Assembly (NCBI GenBank): GCA_017553785.1
Contig: JAFZKD010000077.1
Span: 1 to 40,257, forward strand
Length of the DNA: 40,257 nt
Source: Muribaculaceae bacterium
Lineage (GTDB): Bacteria; Bacteroidota; Bacteroidia; Bacteroidales; Muribaculaceae
Reading direction: 5' to 3'
Under the pieces are notes generated by a model. The model saw nothing but the letters and a program-made list of their open reading frames with translations. It was not told where the DNA came from and made no database searches. The translations under genes were made by a program, and so were the position numbers. Positions 33,101 to 40,257 of the stretch are shown one piece after another. Positions within the stretch are counted from its first letter, which is position 1; every line of letters starts with the position of its first letter.

Positions 33101-33356
33101 CATAGCGGTAACTGCTGTTGAACGTTGCCCAATCATCAGATGAGGATACAAGCCCGTCGGCAAACACGAAATACACCGTACCGCTGATGGTAGCCGTGTA
33201 ATTGTACGTTCCATCAGACTTAGCGGTCATTGCGACGCCACTGGCAGGATTCCATCCGCCAAATGGTCCATCGCCCACGATATACATCTGGGCACTGGCT
33301 TGCAGGGTCAACAACGACGCCACAAGCGCAAGAAAAAGTGTAAACGTCTTTTTCAT
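30138..33356 (-). CDS. Secreted multidomain alpha-amylase (GH13)
   Basis: 1072 residues, signal peptide to about 22 (LQASA). Order: two SusE/F-like starch-binding domains (about 23-135 and 142-268), GH13 barrel (about 280-690), chitobiase-like domain (about 705-770), CBM26-like starch-binding module (about 775-862), a further SusE-like domain (about 890-1005) and a dockerin-type pair (GDVDDDGEVNIADVT, CDEDGTILIDDVT). GH13 motifs: DMVINH (372-377), GFRYD with nucleophile D469, SVGEYW with E494, FVDNHD with D561. All three catalytic acids are present, so it should be active on starch. It is monocistronic; a TAACTTTG box lies at 33450-33443. Confidence 0.92.
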   Translation of the reverse strand: MKKTFTLFLALVASLLTLQASAQMYIVGDGPFGGWNPASGVAMTAKSDGTYNYTATISGTVYFVFADGLVSSSDDWATFNSSYRYGPSNGNQRVTADAWTTTQKAGDHGAYYFTGNGSSYVFTFDTINKRFKISGDAVNPLTGHLYILGEVGGNTWDSNVGVEMTTTDGNVFSSTVTFNGENSEEDANVSYFSFSSKLSQTSGDWSGIAAYRLTPVSEGNYWVTSTTLGENIPLNDFGENPDVAFRIPAGTYTISVNLNSRICIITREGGTQPVAGKGWPSMYGGVMLQGFYWDSYNATKWTNFTEKAQELCQNFDIVWVPNSGSVDSYGTAQSMGYMPVYWLKHNTCFGTESQLRQMIQTLHSHNTNVIMDMVINHKSGKSGWVDFANETVTGPVTGDSYSMTWSLADICKTDECVAAGYAATGANDEGEDFDGSRDLDHTSANVQKNVKAYQKYLTKELGYDGFRYDMCKGYAGYYVGLYNQASEPTFSVGEYWDGNAETLRWWLNQTKQDDRIQTAVFDFALKYPMQSAFAGGTWSALNDKGLAADNNYQRYSVTFVDNHDTGQNTNYDCLKTNVMPANAFILAMPGTPCIFYKHYNVYKNEINNCIKARRAAGVHNQSAILTQQETSGGYILETQGTRGNLYLQLGYATGNGCPYGYELVQSGDGYALYITYGVDWKHVGKDGSILGYPVVSKASGNYVGSVTLTVAPSASGTTIVYTTDGSVPTVTSEKLTASKSFTFDESTTLKVGVLNGDQVENVESYIYTITDAATTGINIYVKTSMTNASIWAWTSTGSVTGSAWPGKAISSLDKVTVNDIEWYCLHVDADQVSVIFNNGKSGFENQTNTINVARDAFFIYPNSDLTGYNYTAADTYLDVTEKYAGAGSASFDKVYVLGNINTAGWSPSNGFEMTTANGEKYTATIDFVDPYGGYSYFSFSTALGSTWSDIAGCRMGATANNFLITNERLGTNLTVVAGENSFKIPVGKYNLTLYLSQGILVVEKWKEPVTVVRGDVDDDGEVNIADVTALIDYLLSDNASGINMENADCDEDGTILIDDVTALIDFLLLGSW

Positions 33357-33581
33357 AATGGTAAATGTTTAGTGTTATGTTTATAAATTTCGGTTATTCA
33401 GACGGCGGCAGGCTTGCATCTTGCCCTTTTGTTTTATGTCCCCAAAGTTAATGATTTTTATCGGTTTACATCTTTCTTTACCCGTCCAATCAGCCGAAAA
33501 AATCAATGCAATCGTTTGCACCCATCTTCACTTTCATTTGGTTTTAATACAGATATTATATCATCATTGGTTAAAAAGCAC

Positions 33582-33589
33582 TATCTTTG
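33582..33589 (+). promoter_or_regulatory. -7 box of the BspA-like gene
   Basis: Exact TATCTTTG, 35 bases before the ATG at 33625; no matching TTTG at the -33 distance was found. Confidence 0.6.
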
Positions 33590-33624
33590 TAATTGTTAGT
33601 GGATTCAAAAAAACAGAAACGACT

Positions 33625-35949
33625 ATGAAGCAGCTGCTCATCCGATCCATATTATTGCTGACCTGTTTGCTGCCAGCAACCATCGAGGCTCAAGACCTGG
33701 AAGTGGACGGCATCTACTACAGGATCGACAGCGTCAAGGCGATTGTCACCAGCGGCACTTACCCTTATAGCGGCGATGTGAACATTCCAGCAGCAATCAC
33801 TCATGACGGCAAGGTTTACCCCGTCAATGCCATCGCTCCGGTTGCTTTTCGCAACAACACCGCCCTCACGAGCGTATCGATTCCCGCCACGGTTACCGAG
33901 ATCGGAGAGCATGCCTTTGCCGGCTGCACGGCACTCGACAGTGTGGAAATCTATGACCTGAGCAATTGGTGTGGCATCGATTTCGCATCCGAGACGGCTA
34001 ATCCGTGCTACCATGCCCATCGCTTGTTCCTGAATGGAACTGAAATTGTGGAACTGGTGATTCCCGACTCGGTTGAGGTCATCAACTCGTTCGCATTCAC
34101 GGGATGCTCATCAATCACCAGCGCCATCATTCCCAACTCGGTCAAGGAAATAGGCTCATCTTTGTTCAGCGACTGTGCTTCGCTCACTGCCATCACCGTG
34201 GATCCCGGCAATCCGATTTATGACTCCCGCGACAGTTGCAATGCCATCATCGAGACGGCCACAGGCGTCCTGATTGCGGGTTGTCAAAAAACCGTCGTCC
34301 CCAACGGCATTACAGCCATCGGCCATTGGGCATTTAACCGATGCACGGGTCTGACCGCCATACGTCTTCCAAGTTCGGTCATCAACATAGGCTTTGAGGC
34401 CTTTTATGGCTGCTCGTCGCTCATGGGTGTGAACATTCCCGATTCGGTCAAGTCCATTGGTTATCAGGCTTTTTGGGGCTGCTCTTCACTCAAAAGCATC
34501 CACATTCCCGGTAAGGTCACGAGCATCGGAAGCTCGGCCTTTGAATTCTGTCCCTCGCTCATTGAAATGACTGTGGCCACCGGTAACCCCAGATTTGATT
34601 CACGCGACGGTTGTAACGCCATCATCGAGACCAACGGCAGCACACTCATTGCAGGTTGCAGGAACACGGTCATACCAGCTTCGGTCAATGAGATTGGTGA
34701 CTACGCTTTCTCGGGATGCTCGACACTTGCCGGCATTGATATCCCCGCAGGTGTGAAAGCGCTGGGCGACTTCGCCTTCAGGGACTGTTCGGGTCTGCGC
34801 AGTGTCTCCATGCCCGAGGGGCTTGCCAGTATTGGCGCATCGGCATTCTTTGAATGTTCGTCGCTTAACCGTGTGGACATTCCTTCGACAGTGGAATCAA
34901 TTGGCAGCTTCGCATTTGAGCGATGTCCTGCGATATTCGGTATGACAGTTTCCGGCAGCAATCCGATTTATGACTCACGCGACAGTTGCAACGCCATCAT
35001 AGAAACGGCCACGGGCACACTGATTGCCGGCTGCATGAACACGGTGATTCCCGAAACTGTCACCTCGATAGGAGACAATGCCTTCAGCGGATGCTTCATG
35101 CTCACCAAGGCCGTCATACCCAAGTCGGTCAAGGTTATCGGCCACTATGCGTTCACGGGATGCACCTCGCTGGCCAGCATCAACATCCCCTCAACAGTGA
35201 CCTTTATAGGCGAAGAGGCTTTTAGCGGATGCTCGGCCCTTACCGACCTTGATATCCCCAATTCGGTTGTCACCATCGGCAAGGCGGCTTTCCTGGGTTG
35301 TATCTCGCTGGAACGCATCAGCCTGCCCAAATCAGTCACCGCCATTGGTGATCATGAGTTCTACCGTTGCACCATGCTCAAAGAAATCGACATTCCTCAG
35401 ACCGTCACTTCAATCGGTTCATCGGCATTCCGTGGCTGCCTGTCCCTTACCCGCATCAACATCCCTAAAGCGGTCAAGACGATTGGCAGCTCGGCATTCA
35501 GGGAATGTCCGTCACTGACCAGTATGACCGTGTCGAGCGGTAATCCAAATTATGATTCACGGCATGGATGTAACGCCATTATCGAGACGTCCACAGGCAC
35601 ATTGCTGGCTGGATGCCGCAACACCACCATCCCAACCGATGTCACCGCCATCGGGTATGCCGCCTTCGACGGCTGCGTGCTTCTCAGCGGCATCACCATT
35701 CCTGGGTCTGTTACCGCCATTGGACGCAAGGCGTTCAATAACTGCCCAGCATTGAAAGATGTCGTTTGCCGCATTGCTGACCTGTCGTTGGTGGATGTTT
35801 CTTGTGACGCTTTTCTGTTGCCTGAGGGAGAATACGACGGGCGCACGCTCCATGTGCCCACAGGCTCTGTATCAACCTATCAGGACAGCATGCCATGGAG
35901 CGAGCAATTCGGAAATATCGTTGAAATGGCACCATCGAGCAAAAACTGA
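33625..35949 (+). CDS. Secreted BspA-like leucine-rich repeat protein
   Basis: 774 residues from the ATG at 33625, which begins a good signal peptide (KQLLIRSILLLTCLLPATIEAQ); the longer open frame upstream includes the promoter and is not coding. Most of the protein is LRR_5 repeats of about 23 residues (AF-x-GC-x-x-L-x-x-I-x-IP-x-SV-x-x-IG). Four times the run is interrupted by an insert beginning G-x-NP and containing YDSR or FDSR, CNAIIET and LIAGC or LLAGC, before the repeats resume. BspA-like proteins mediate adhesion. There is no dockerin or membrane anchor at the C-terminus, so how it stays on the surface is not visible. Confidence 0.9.
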   Translation: MKQLLIRSILLLTCLLPATIEAQDLEVDGIYYRIDSVKAIVTSGTYPYSGDVNIPAAITHDGKVYPVNAIAPVAFRNNTALTSVSIPATVTEIGEHAFAGCTALDSVEIYDLSNWCGIDFASETANPCYHAHRLFLNGTEIVELVIPDSVEVINSFAFTGCSSITSAIIPNSVKEIGSSLFSDCASLTAITVDPGNPIYDSRDSCNAIIETATGVLIAGCQKTVVPNGITAIGHWAFNRCTGLTAIRLPSSVINIGFEAFYGCSSLMGVNIPDSVKSIGYQAFWGCSSLKSIHIPGKVTSIGSSAFEFCPSLIEMTVATGNPRFDSRDGCNAIIETNGSTLIAGCRNTVIPASVNEIGDYAFSGCSTLAGIDIPAGVKALGDFAFRDCSGLRSVSMPEGLASIGASAFFECSSLNRVDIPSTVESIGSFAFERCPAIFGMTVSGSNPIYDSRDSCNAIIETATGTLIAGCMNTVIPETVTSIGDNAFSGCFMLTKAVIPKSVKVIGHYAFTGCTSLASINIPSTVTFIGEEAFSGCSALTDLDIPNSVVTIGKAAFLGCISLERISLPKSVTAIGDHEFYRCTMLKEIDIPQTVTSIGSSAFRGCLSLTRINIPKAVKTIGSSAFRECPSLTSMTVSSGNPNYDSRHGCNAIIETSTGTLLAGCRNTTIPTDVTAIGYAAFDGCVLLSGITIPGSVTAIGRKAFNNCPALKDVVCRIADLSLVDVSCDAFLLPEGEYDGRTLHVPTGSVSTYQDSMPWSEQFGNIVEMAPSSKN

Positions 35950-35984
35950 CGGTTAAAAACACTTCAAATAAGAACTAAAATCAC

Positions 35985-35992
35985 TACCTTTG
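35985..35992 (+). promoter_or_regulatory. -7 box of the HAD phosphatase operon
   Basis: TACCTTTG, 20 bases before the ATG at 36013, matching TAnnTTTG. No clear -33 box. Confidence 0.6.
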
Positions 35993-36012
35993 CGGCATAA
36001 TTGAGAGAGACG

Positions 36013-36681
36013 ATGAAAAAGCTGGTGATATTTGACCTGGACGGCACGCTGCTCAACACCATCGAGGATTTGGGGCAAGCGGCCAACTATGCTCTGGAGC
36101 GCAACGGCTATGCCACTCACAGCATGGCAAGTTACCCCTATTTTGTGGGCAATGGAGTGCGACGCCTGATGACCCGCGTCTTGCCCGAGGATGCCCGCGA
36201 CGACGAGAACGTTGACCGTGTGCTCAAGGACTTCCTCGAGTTCTATGACGAGCATTGCACCGACTACACCAAGCCATATAACGGCATGCCTGAACTCTTG
36301 CAGGACCTGCGCGACATGGGCGTGGCCATGGCTGTTGCCAGCAACAAGTACCAGAAAGCTGTCGATAAAATCATCCCCCACTTCTACCCCAACATCGATT
36401 TCATCGCCATCGAAGGGCACAAAGAGGGTGTCAATGTCAAGCCCGATCCCAGTGTGGTGTTTGCCATTCTCGCCAAGGCAGGTGTCGCTAAAGCTGACAC
36501 GCTCTACGTTGGTGACAGCGGTGTGGACATGGAGACCGCTAAACGGGCATGCATCGACTCGGTGGGCGTGACTTGGGGTTTCCGCAGCAAGAAGGAATTG
36601 GTGGAATACTATGCCAATGCCATCGTGAACAACCCGTTGGAGATTCTGGACATCGTTGAGTACGGCATCAAGATTAGTTGA
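36013..36681 (+). CDS. HAD-family phosphatase, phosphoglycolate-phosphatase-like
   Basis: 222 residues from the ATG at 36013; a TTG four codons upstream is unlikely. HAD motifs: DLDGTL (D8 nucleophile, D10), ASNK in motif II, VKPDPS with the motif III lysine, and YVGDSGVDMETA as motif IV. The helical cap between motifs I and II is the C1 type, as in Gph. Gph removes 2-phosphoglycolate formed during DNA repair; close relatives have other small phosphate substrates. The transporter gene starts 43 bases downstream, so both may share one transcript. Confidence 0.9.
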   Translation: MKKLVIFDLDGTLLNTIEDLGQAANYALERNGYATHSMASYPYFVGNGVRRLMTRVLPEDARDDENVDRVLKDFLEFYDEHCTDYTKPYNGMPELLQDLRDMGVAMAVASNKYQKAVDKIIPHFYPNIDFIAIEGHKEGVNVKPDPSVVFAILAKAGVAKADTLYVGDSGVDMETAKRACIDSVGVTWGFRSKKELVEYYANAIVNNPLEILDIVEYGIKIS

Positions 36682-36724
36682 AAAAGATATCAGATACGGT
36701 TGACAACAGCAAAAACCTAACGAC

Positions 36725-38410
36725 ATGAACTGGCTGACTGATTTATTCATTGGAAACAGTGTCGCACACACCATCCTGGTTTACGCCATCGTCATTGCCA
36801 TTGGCGTTATATTGGGGAAGGTCAAAATCTTCGGCATTTCGCTTGGAGCGACCTTTGTGCTGTTTTGCGGCATCCTCATCGGGCACTTGGGAGTGACTGT
36901 TGACTCTGCTACACTCAAGTTCATCCAGGAATTCGGACTTATCCTGTTCATCTTTTCTATCGGCCTTCAGGTGGGCCCCAGTTTCTTCTCTTCATTCAAA
37001 CACGAGGGTATCCAACTGAACAGTATCGCTATGCTGATCGTTGGCCTCAATGTGGTTGTGGCGCTAGCCATCTATTACATAGCCGGCAACATCTCCATGA
37101 CCGACCTGGTGGGCGTGATGAGCGGTGCTGTCACCAACACGCCCGGGCTGGGCGCCGCCCAGCAGACGCTCATCGAGACCGTGGGTGACCGGGCTGGCAG
37201 CCTCAACGAATCGATGTCCCTGGGATATGCAGCCGCCTACCCCCTTGGTGTTGTTGGCATCATCTTATCGATAGTTGTCCTCAAGACCATTTTCAAGATT
37301 AACATCGACAAAGAGGCCGAAGATATCGAGCGTGAGAAAGAAGACAGCCAGCTCAAGCCCCACGTCATCACCTACCAGGTGACCAATAAACTCATTTATG
37401 ACATCCCTGTGACGAGGCTACATGCTATCATCGACCACAACTTCACCATTTCACGACTCAAGCGTGCCGACGGCACCGTTGAGATACCTCAAGGCGAGAC
37501 CATCATCCGCAAGGACGACGTGCTGCGCATCGTCATGAGTGCCCATGACCAGGATATGTTCGACGCCATTATCGGACCTCATGTGGACTTCGACTGGCAG
37601 CTGGAAACCACACCTAAGGGCATCGTCAGCAAACGTATTGTCATCACTAACAACGAACTCAACGGGCGCAAAATCGGCTCCATACGCCTACACGAAGGCT
37701 ACAAAGTCAATGTGACCCGCATCTACCGCTCGGGAGTGGAGTTGCTGGCCAGTTCCAATCTGTCGCTTCAGGTGGGCGACAAACTCACTGTCGTGGGGCG
37801 CGAGGAGGACGTGGACCGTCTAGGCAAGCGCATGGGAAACTCCTATAAGCGCCTGGACCACCCCAACCTGTTCACCATGTTCATCGGCATTTTCCTAGGT
37901 ATTCTGGTGGGTTCCATCCCCATCTCCTTGCCGGGCATGTCGGTTCCCATGAAGCTGGGTCTTGCTGGCGGCCCGCTCGTGGTTGCCATCCTCATCGGAC
38001 GATATGGCCACAAACTGAGACTAGTCACCTACACTACCACAGCGACTAGCCTCATGCTGCGTGAACTTGGGTTGTGCCTCTTCCTTGCCTCGGTAGGACT
38101 CGCCGCTGGTGGCAGGTTCGTCTCAACGATACTGAGTGCCAATGGAGCGATGTGGGTACTCTATGGTTTCCTGATTACCATTATCCCCCTGATTATCGCT
38201 ATTATCGTGGCCCGAGGCAAACTTCACCTCAACTATTGCACCATCATGGGCTTGGTGGCTGGTGCCACCACCGATCCTCCAGCTTTGGGATACGCCAACA
38301 CCACCGCCGGCAACGACGCGCCCGCTGTCGCCTATGCTACGGTTTATCCCTTGACAATGTTCATGCGCGTCCTGATCGCTGAATTGATCATTATTTTAGC
38401 TGCCATATAG
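36725..38410 (+). CDS. AspT/YidE-type membrane transporter with TrkA-C domains
   Basis: 561 residues. Five N-terminal TM segments (about 15-190), a soluble part with two TrkA-C-like domains (about 210-375, with IPVTRLHAIIDHNFTISRLKR and NGRKIGSIRLHEGYKVN), then five or more TM segments. The duplicated family motif appears as GAVTNTPGLGAAQQTL in the first half and GATTDPPALGYANTTAGNDA in the second. AspT exchanges aspartate for alanine; the substrate of YidE-type relatives is unknown. An alanine symporter lies in this window at 10925, but no link is evident. Confidence 0.9.
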   Translation: MNWLTDLFIGNSVAHTILVYAIVIAIGVILGKVKIFGISLGATFVLFCGILIGHLGVTVDSATLKFIQEFGLILFIFSIGLQVGPSFFSSFKHEGIQLNSIAMLIVGLNVVVALAIYYIAGNISMTDLVGVMSGAVTNTPGLGAAQQTLIETVGDRAGSLNESMSLGYAAAYPLGVVGIILSIVVLKTIFKINIDKEAEDIEREKEDSQLKPHVITYQVTNKLIYDIPVTRLHAIIDHNFTISRLKRADGTVEIPQGETIIRKDDVLRIVMSAHDQDMFDAIIGPHVDFDWQLETTPKGIVSKRIVITNNELNGRKIGSIRLHEGYKVNVTRIYRSGVELLASSNLSLQVGDKLTVVGREEDVDRLGKRMGNSYKRLDHPNLFTMFIGIFLGILVGSIPISLPGMSVPMKLGLAGGPLVVAILIGRYGHKLRLVTYTTTATSLMLRELGLCLFLASVGLAAGGRFVSTILSANGAMWVLYGFLITIIPLIIAIIVARGKLHLNYCTIMGLVAGATTDPPALGYANTTAGNDAPAVAYATVYPLTMFMRVLIAELIIILAAI

Positions 38411-38929
38411 CTCAGGCCGGCCTCTATCATTATATAGATATCCACATCAAAGGGCATGATGTCAATCTCATGCGCTAATCTTCCATTTCATACTATTTCC
38501 GCTAATAAAAGCACCCCCGCCCGTCATGCCCCGTAGCGTCGTGTCCCGTGGATGACGGCTCCGTCGTCATTAAAGATCATGCTATCGAACAGGGAATTAT
38601 TCAACTTATTAAATTTGAATGAATAGAACAATAATTTTTCTACTGAATTTTAAATATAATTTGTTTAATTTCCCGTGCGTTAGCACGGTCATTCTTCCAA
38701 GTCGACATGTGCGCGGATGTCAACTAACAACTAACGTCTAACAACCATAAAAAAACGATTACTCTGATGCCACGGGCATCCTCCACCTTTACACTTCAGG
38801 TTGGCAAAGTGGAAATATCCTCTTCACCAACCTGAGTCATAATTGCCTGTCTATACCCTTTTCCTGACGACAGCGGGTCATTCTTGGGTAAACAACTAGC
38901 TATTGATTGCCGTCTTCACGGGAAAAGCG
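38411..38929. other. Gene-free spacer with a second copy of the MITE hairpin motif
   Basis: No coding frame is supported. The stretch AATTTGTTTAATTTCC followed by CCGTGC-GTTA-GCACGG (hairpin 38673-38688) and GTCA matches the end of the element at 26595-26628 in order and spacing, with paired base changes in the stem. Heptamer-like units (AACTAAC twice, GTCTAAC) follow at about 38724-38745. A weaker inverted pair GTCAT/ATGAC lies near 38532-38565. Confidence 0.5.
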
Positions 38930-39615
38930 TTAGAGGGCCAATCGGAATCCTGCGGATGAAACATTATAAGAAGGATAGAAATTCCGGTTCGACACACGGC
39001 ACAGTTTCGCAGCCATATTCCAGCATCCAGAACGTCCCTGATAATTACCGCTTCCTTCAGGATATGCGGGATCCGTCTGAGGGTCAGAGGTGTAATCATA
39101 TTCCCTATCGGCACATATCTCCCACACATTGCCGCTCATGTCGTAGAGGCCTAGTTCATTCGGTTTCTTGGTGCCCACTGTATGGGTTCCATAATCGGGG
39201 CTGCCAGTGCCGACAAGGTATGAATTGTTTACATACCACGCCACCTCATCAATGTCATTACTGCCGGCATATTTGTAGCCCTTGCTCAGGTTGCCCCCGC
39301 GGGCGGCAAACTCCCACTCCGCCTCGGTGGGTAGCCGGAAATTTAGGCCTGTCAGGTATTTCAAACGGCTTATGAATACATTGATTTCTATCGAACCTAT
39401 CCCTTCAACAGGGCGTTGCTTGTTCTCGGGATAACCGTTCTTGCTCGAGATATAGCTCGGATGGACTAATTGTTCATATAAATCATGAGAGCGGTCACAT
39501 CATTAATGCTGACAGCGCCGTTGCCGTCCACGTCACCCTTGAGGGTGGCGCCACTAGCCTCAATAGGTACAGCCAGCAACAGCGCCAGAATTGGTAAAAG
39601 TACTTTCTTTTTCAT
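38930..39615 (-). pseudogene. Broken secreted dockerin plus formylglycine-generating-enzyme-like gene
   Basis: The ATG at 39615 opens a signal peptide (KKKVLLPILALLLAVPIEA) and half a dockerin (GDVDGNGAVSINDVTALM) that stops at TAG 39466-39468. In another frame, overlapping the last codons, the reading continues as HPSYISSKNGYPENKQRPVEG, then LTGLNFRLPTEAEWEFAARGG, GLYDMSGNVWEICAD and GFRLAL, the C-terminal two thirds of a FGE-sulfatase (SUMF1-like) domain. Intact relatives have a full dockerin, a linker and the M-G-x-x-x-x-x-x-x-x-E-x-P-x-H start of the domain. Here that part is missing and the frame changes at the joint, so one deletion probably caused the break. The remaining domain has no start of its own. 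Confidence 0.8.
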
Positions 39616-39671
39616 TGTTTAGATATTTTAATGATTAATCTTATTGTGAATTGATTCAAATATGCCGTCAA

Positions 39672-40257
39672 TTATTTTGCATAAATCTTCTCTCCATTCC
39701 TGATATAAAAACCTTGTGTGGGCTTCGAGTCCAATCTTCTACCTTGCAAGTCGTAAAAATGATCTTCGTGCTGAGTGTTTGTGACAATATCAATAGTGTT
39801 TGTGACAATATCATCGACGCTGCTTGCTATATACTCGTGATTACCAATATGGATTGTGTATTGGCCGCTTGCGGGCGTCGGCAACCCCTTGAAAGTGACA
39901 ACATCTCTTATTAGGGCTAAATCGCCACCATCAACAAGGGGCTCCAACTCCCAAGTATAAACATTATATATATCGTCTTCATTCCGATAATACAAGGAAT
40001 AACTGCGATGGGCATACCAAAACTGAACATCTTCAAATACCACATTTCCATGCTCAATGTAACAGTTTGTATAGCCCTCGTTTACAGGAGGATCGTCATA
40101 CGAACCGTCTAGCCACCCGGTGTCATGGGCAAATAACGGATCAGCACTGATTTCGCGCGCTAGGTACTCCCCGTAGTCATATTCCATCCACAATGATTGA
40201 GAACAAACAATATTCTCCAAGTCGTTCATCATAAAAATATCTGTGAATGAACCGAAA
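39672..40257 (-). CDS. Secreted protein, C-terminal part (5' end outside window)
   Basis: The frame is open to the window edge, so the Met at 40232 is probably internal. The visible 195 residues include a beta-rich region (YGEYLAREISADPLF, SYSLYYRNEDDIYNVYTWEL) and end in a tail of the type YDLQGRRL-x-x-x-P-x-x-GFYI-x-NGEKI, which is common at the C-terminus of secreted Bacteroidales proteins and resembles a sorting domain. Just before the tail is an exact seven-residue duplication (DIVTNT followed by I, then Q). Function unknown. Confidence 0.7.
   Translation of the reverse strand, partial: FGSFTDIFMMNDLENIVCSQSLWMEYDYGEYLAREISADPLFAHDTGWLDGSYDDPPVNEGYTNCYIEHGNVVFEDVQFWYAHRSYSLYYRNEDDIYNVYTWELEPLVDGGDLALIRDVVTFKGLPTPASGQYTIHIGNHEYIASSVDDIVTNTIDIVTNTQHEDHFYDLQGRRLDSKPTQGFYIRNGEKIYAK
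39775..39816. repeat. Tandem 21-base duplication inside the secreted protein gene
   Basis: GTGTTTGTGACAATATCA occurs at 39775-39792 and again at 39796-39813, period 21 bases, in frame, adding seven residues. Confidence 0.9.

Noticed and set aside
35953-36774. 273-codon open frame on the minus strand
   Set aside because: Opposite the HAD phosphatase gene, which has all HAD motifs and its own promoter box.

Overview
The window looks like a Bacteroidales genome (Prevotellaceae/Muribaculaceae-like). The reasons are exact TAnnTTTG promoter boxes in front of many genes, no Shine-Dalgarno sites, an Oar-type TonB receptor paired with a BACON-domain lipoprotein, a BspA-type leucine-rich repeat protein, and several secreted proteins carrying dockerin-like Ca-binding modules.

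Region 1 (about 1-10800) is the early half of a temperate phage or a phage-derived element. A tightly packed minus-strand operon, mostly with ATGA stop/start overlaps, encodes in transcription order: a PUR-domain (DUF3276-like) protein, an ERF single-strand annealing protein, a RecB/Cas4-like exonuclease, SSB, a NinB-like protein, three unknown proteins, a SNF2-type helicase, a VRR-NUC nuclease and a winged-helix replication initiator cut by the window edge. Upstream of these (6792-9232) lie small phage genes mixed with RNA: one regular tRNA-Met, a tRNA-like gene with an amber (CUA) anticodon, a tRNA-Gly with a six-base anticodon loop, at least three tRNA-like folds that lack normal arms, and a cluster of short hairpins. 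The control region at 9240-9436 holds an exact Bacteroidetes promoter for the early operon and three related operators. A divergent XRE repressor and a two-TM membrane protein follow. No integrase, structural gene or attachment site is visible, so both ends of the element are undefined.

Region 2 (10925-20936) is host chromosome: an alanine/Na+ symporter, the SRP RNA gene with its own promoter and T-run, a large secreted protein with two cohesin-like domains and three dockerins, an exported nucleotide-pyrophosphatase-like phosphodiesterase, and a two-gene operon of an Oar-type TonB receptor and a BACON/OB-fold surface lipoprotein. The receptor gene has a long structured leader.

Region 3 (21042-33356) is rich in secreted proteins. 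A three-gene operon encodes a beta-helix protein, a 1008-residue repeat protein and an LRR-dockerin protein. It is followed by a MITE-like element with nested inverted repeats, an 822-residue secreted dockerin protein, ruvC, an array of 20 heptamer repeats, and a multidomain secreted alpha-amylase with starch-binding and dockerin modules.

Region 4 (33625-40257) holds a secreted BspA-like LRR protein, a phosphoglycolate-phosphatase-like HAD enzyme followed by an AspT/YidE-type transporter, a spacer with a second copy of a hairpin motif found in the MITE-like element, a broken dockerin plus formylglycine-generating-enzyme-like gene, and the 3' part of a secreted protein with a C-terminal sorting-like tail.

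The most unusual material is the tRNA-like and structured RNA cluster at 6.8-8.9 kb. All calls are from reading the sequence; no searches or folding programs were run.
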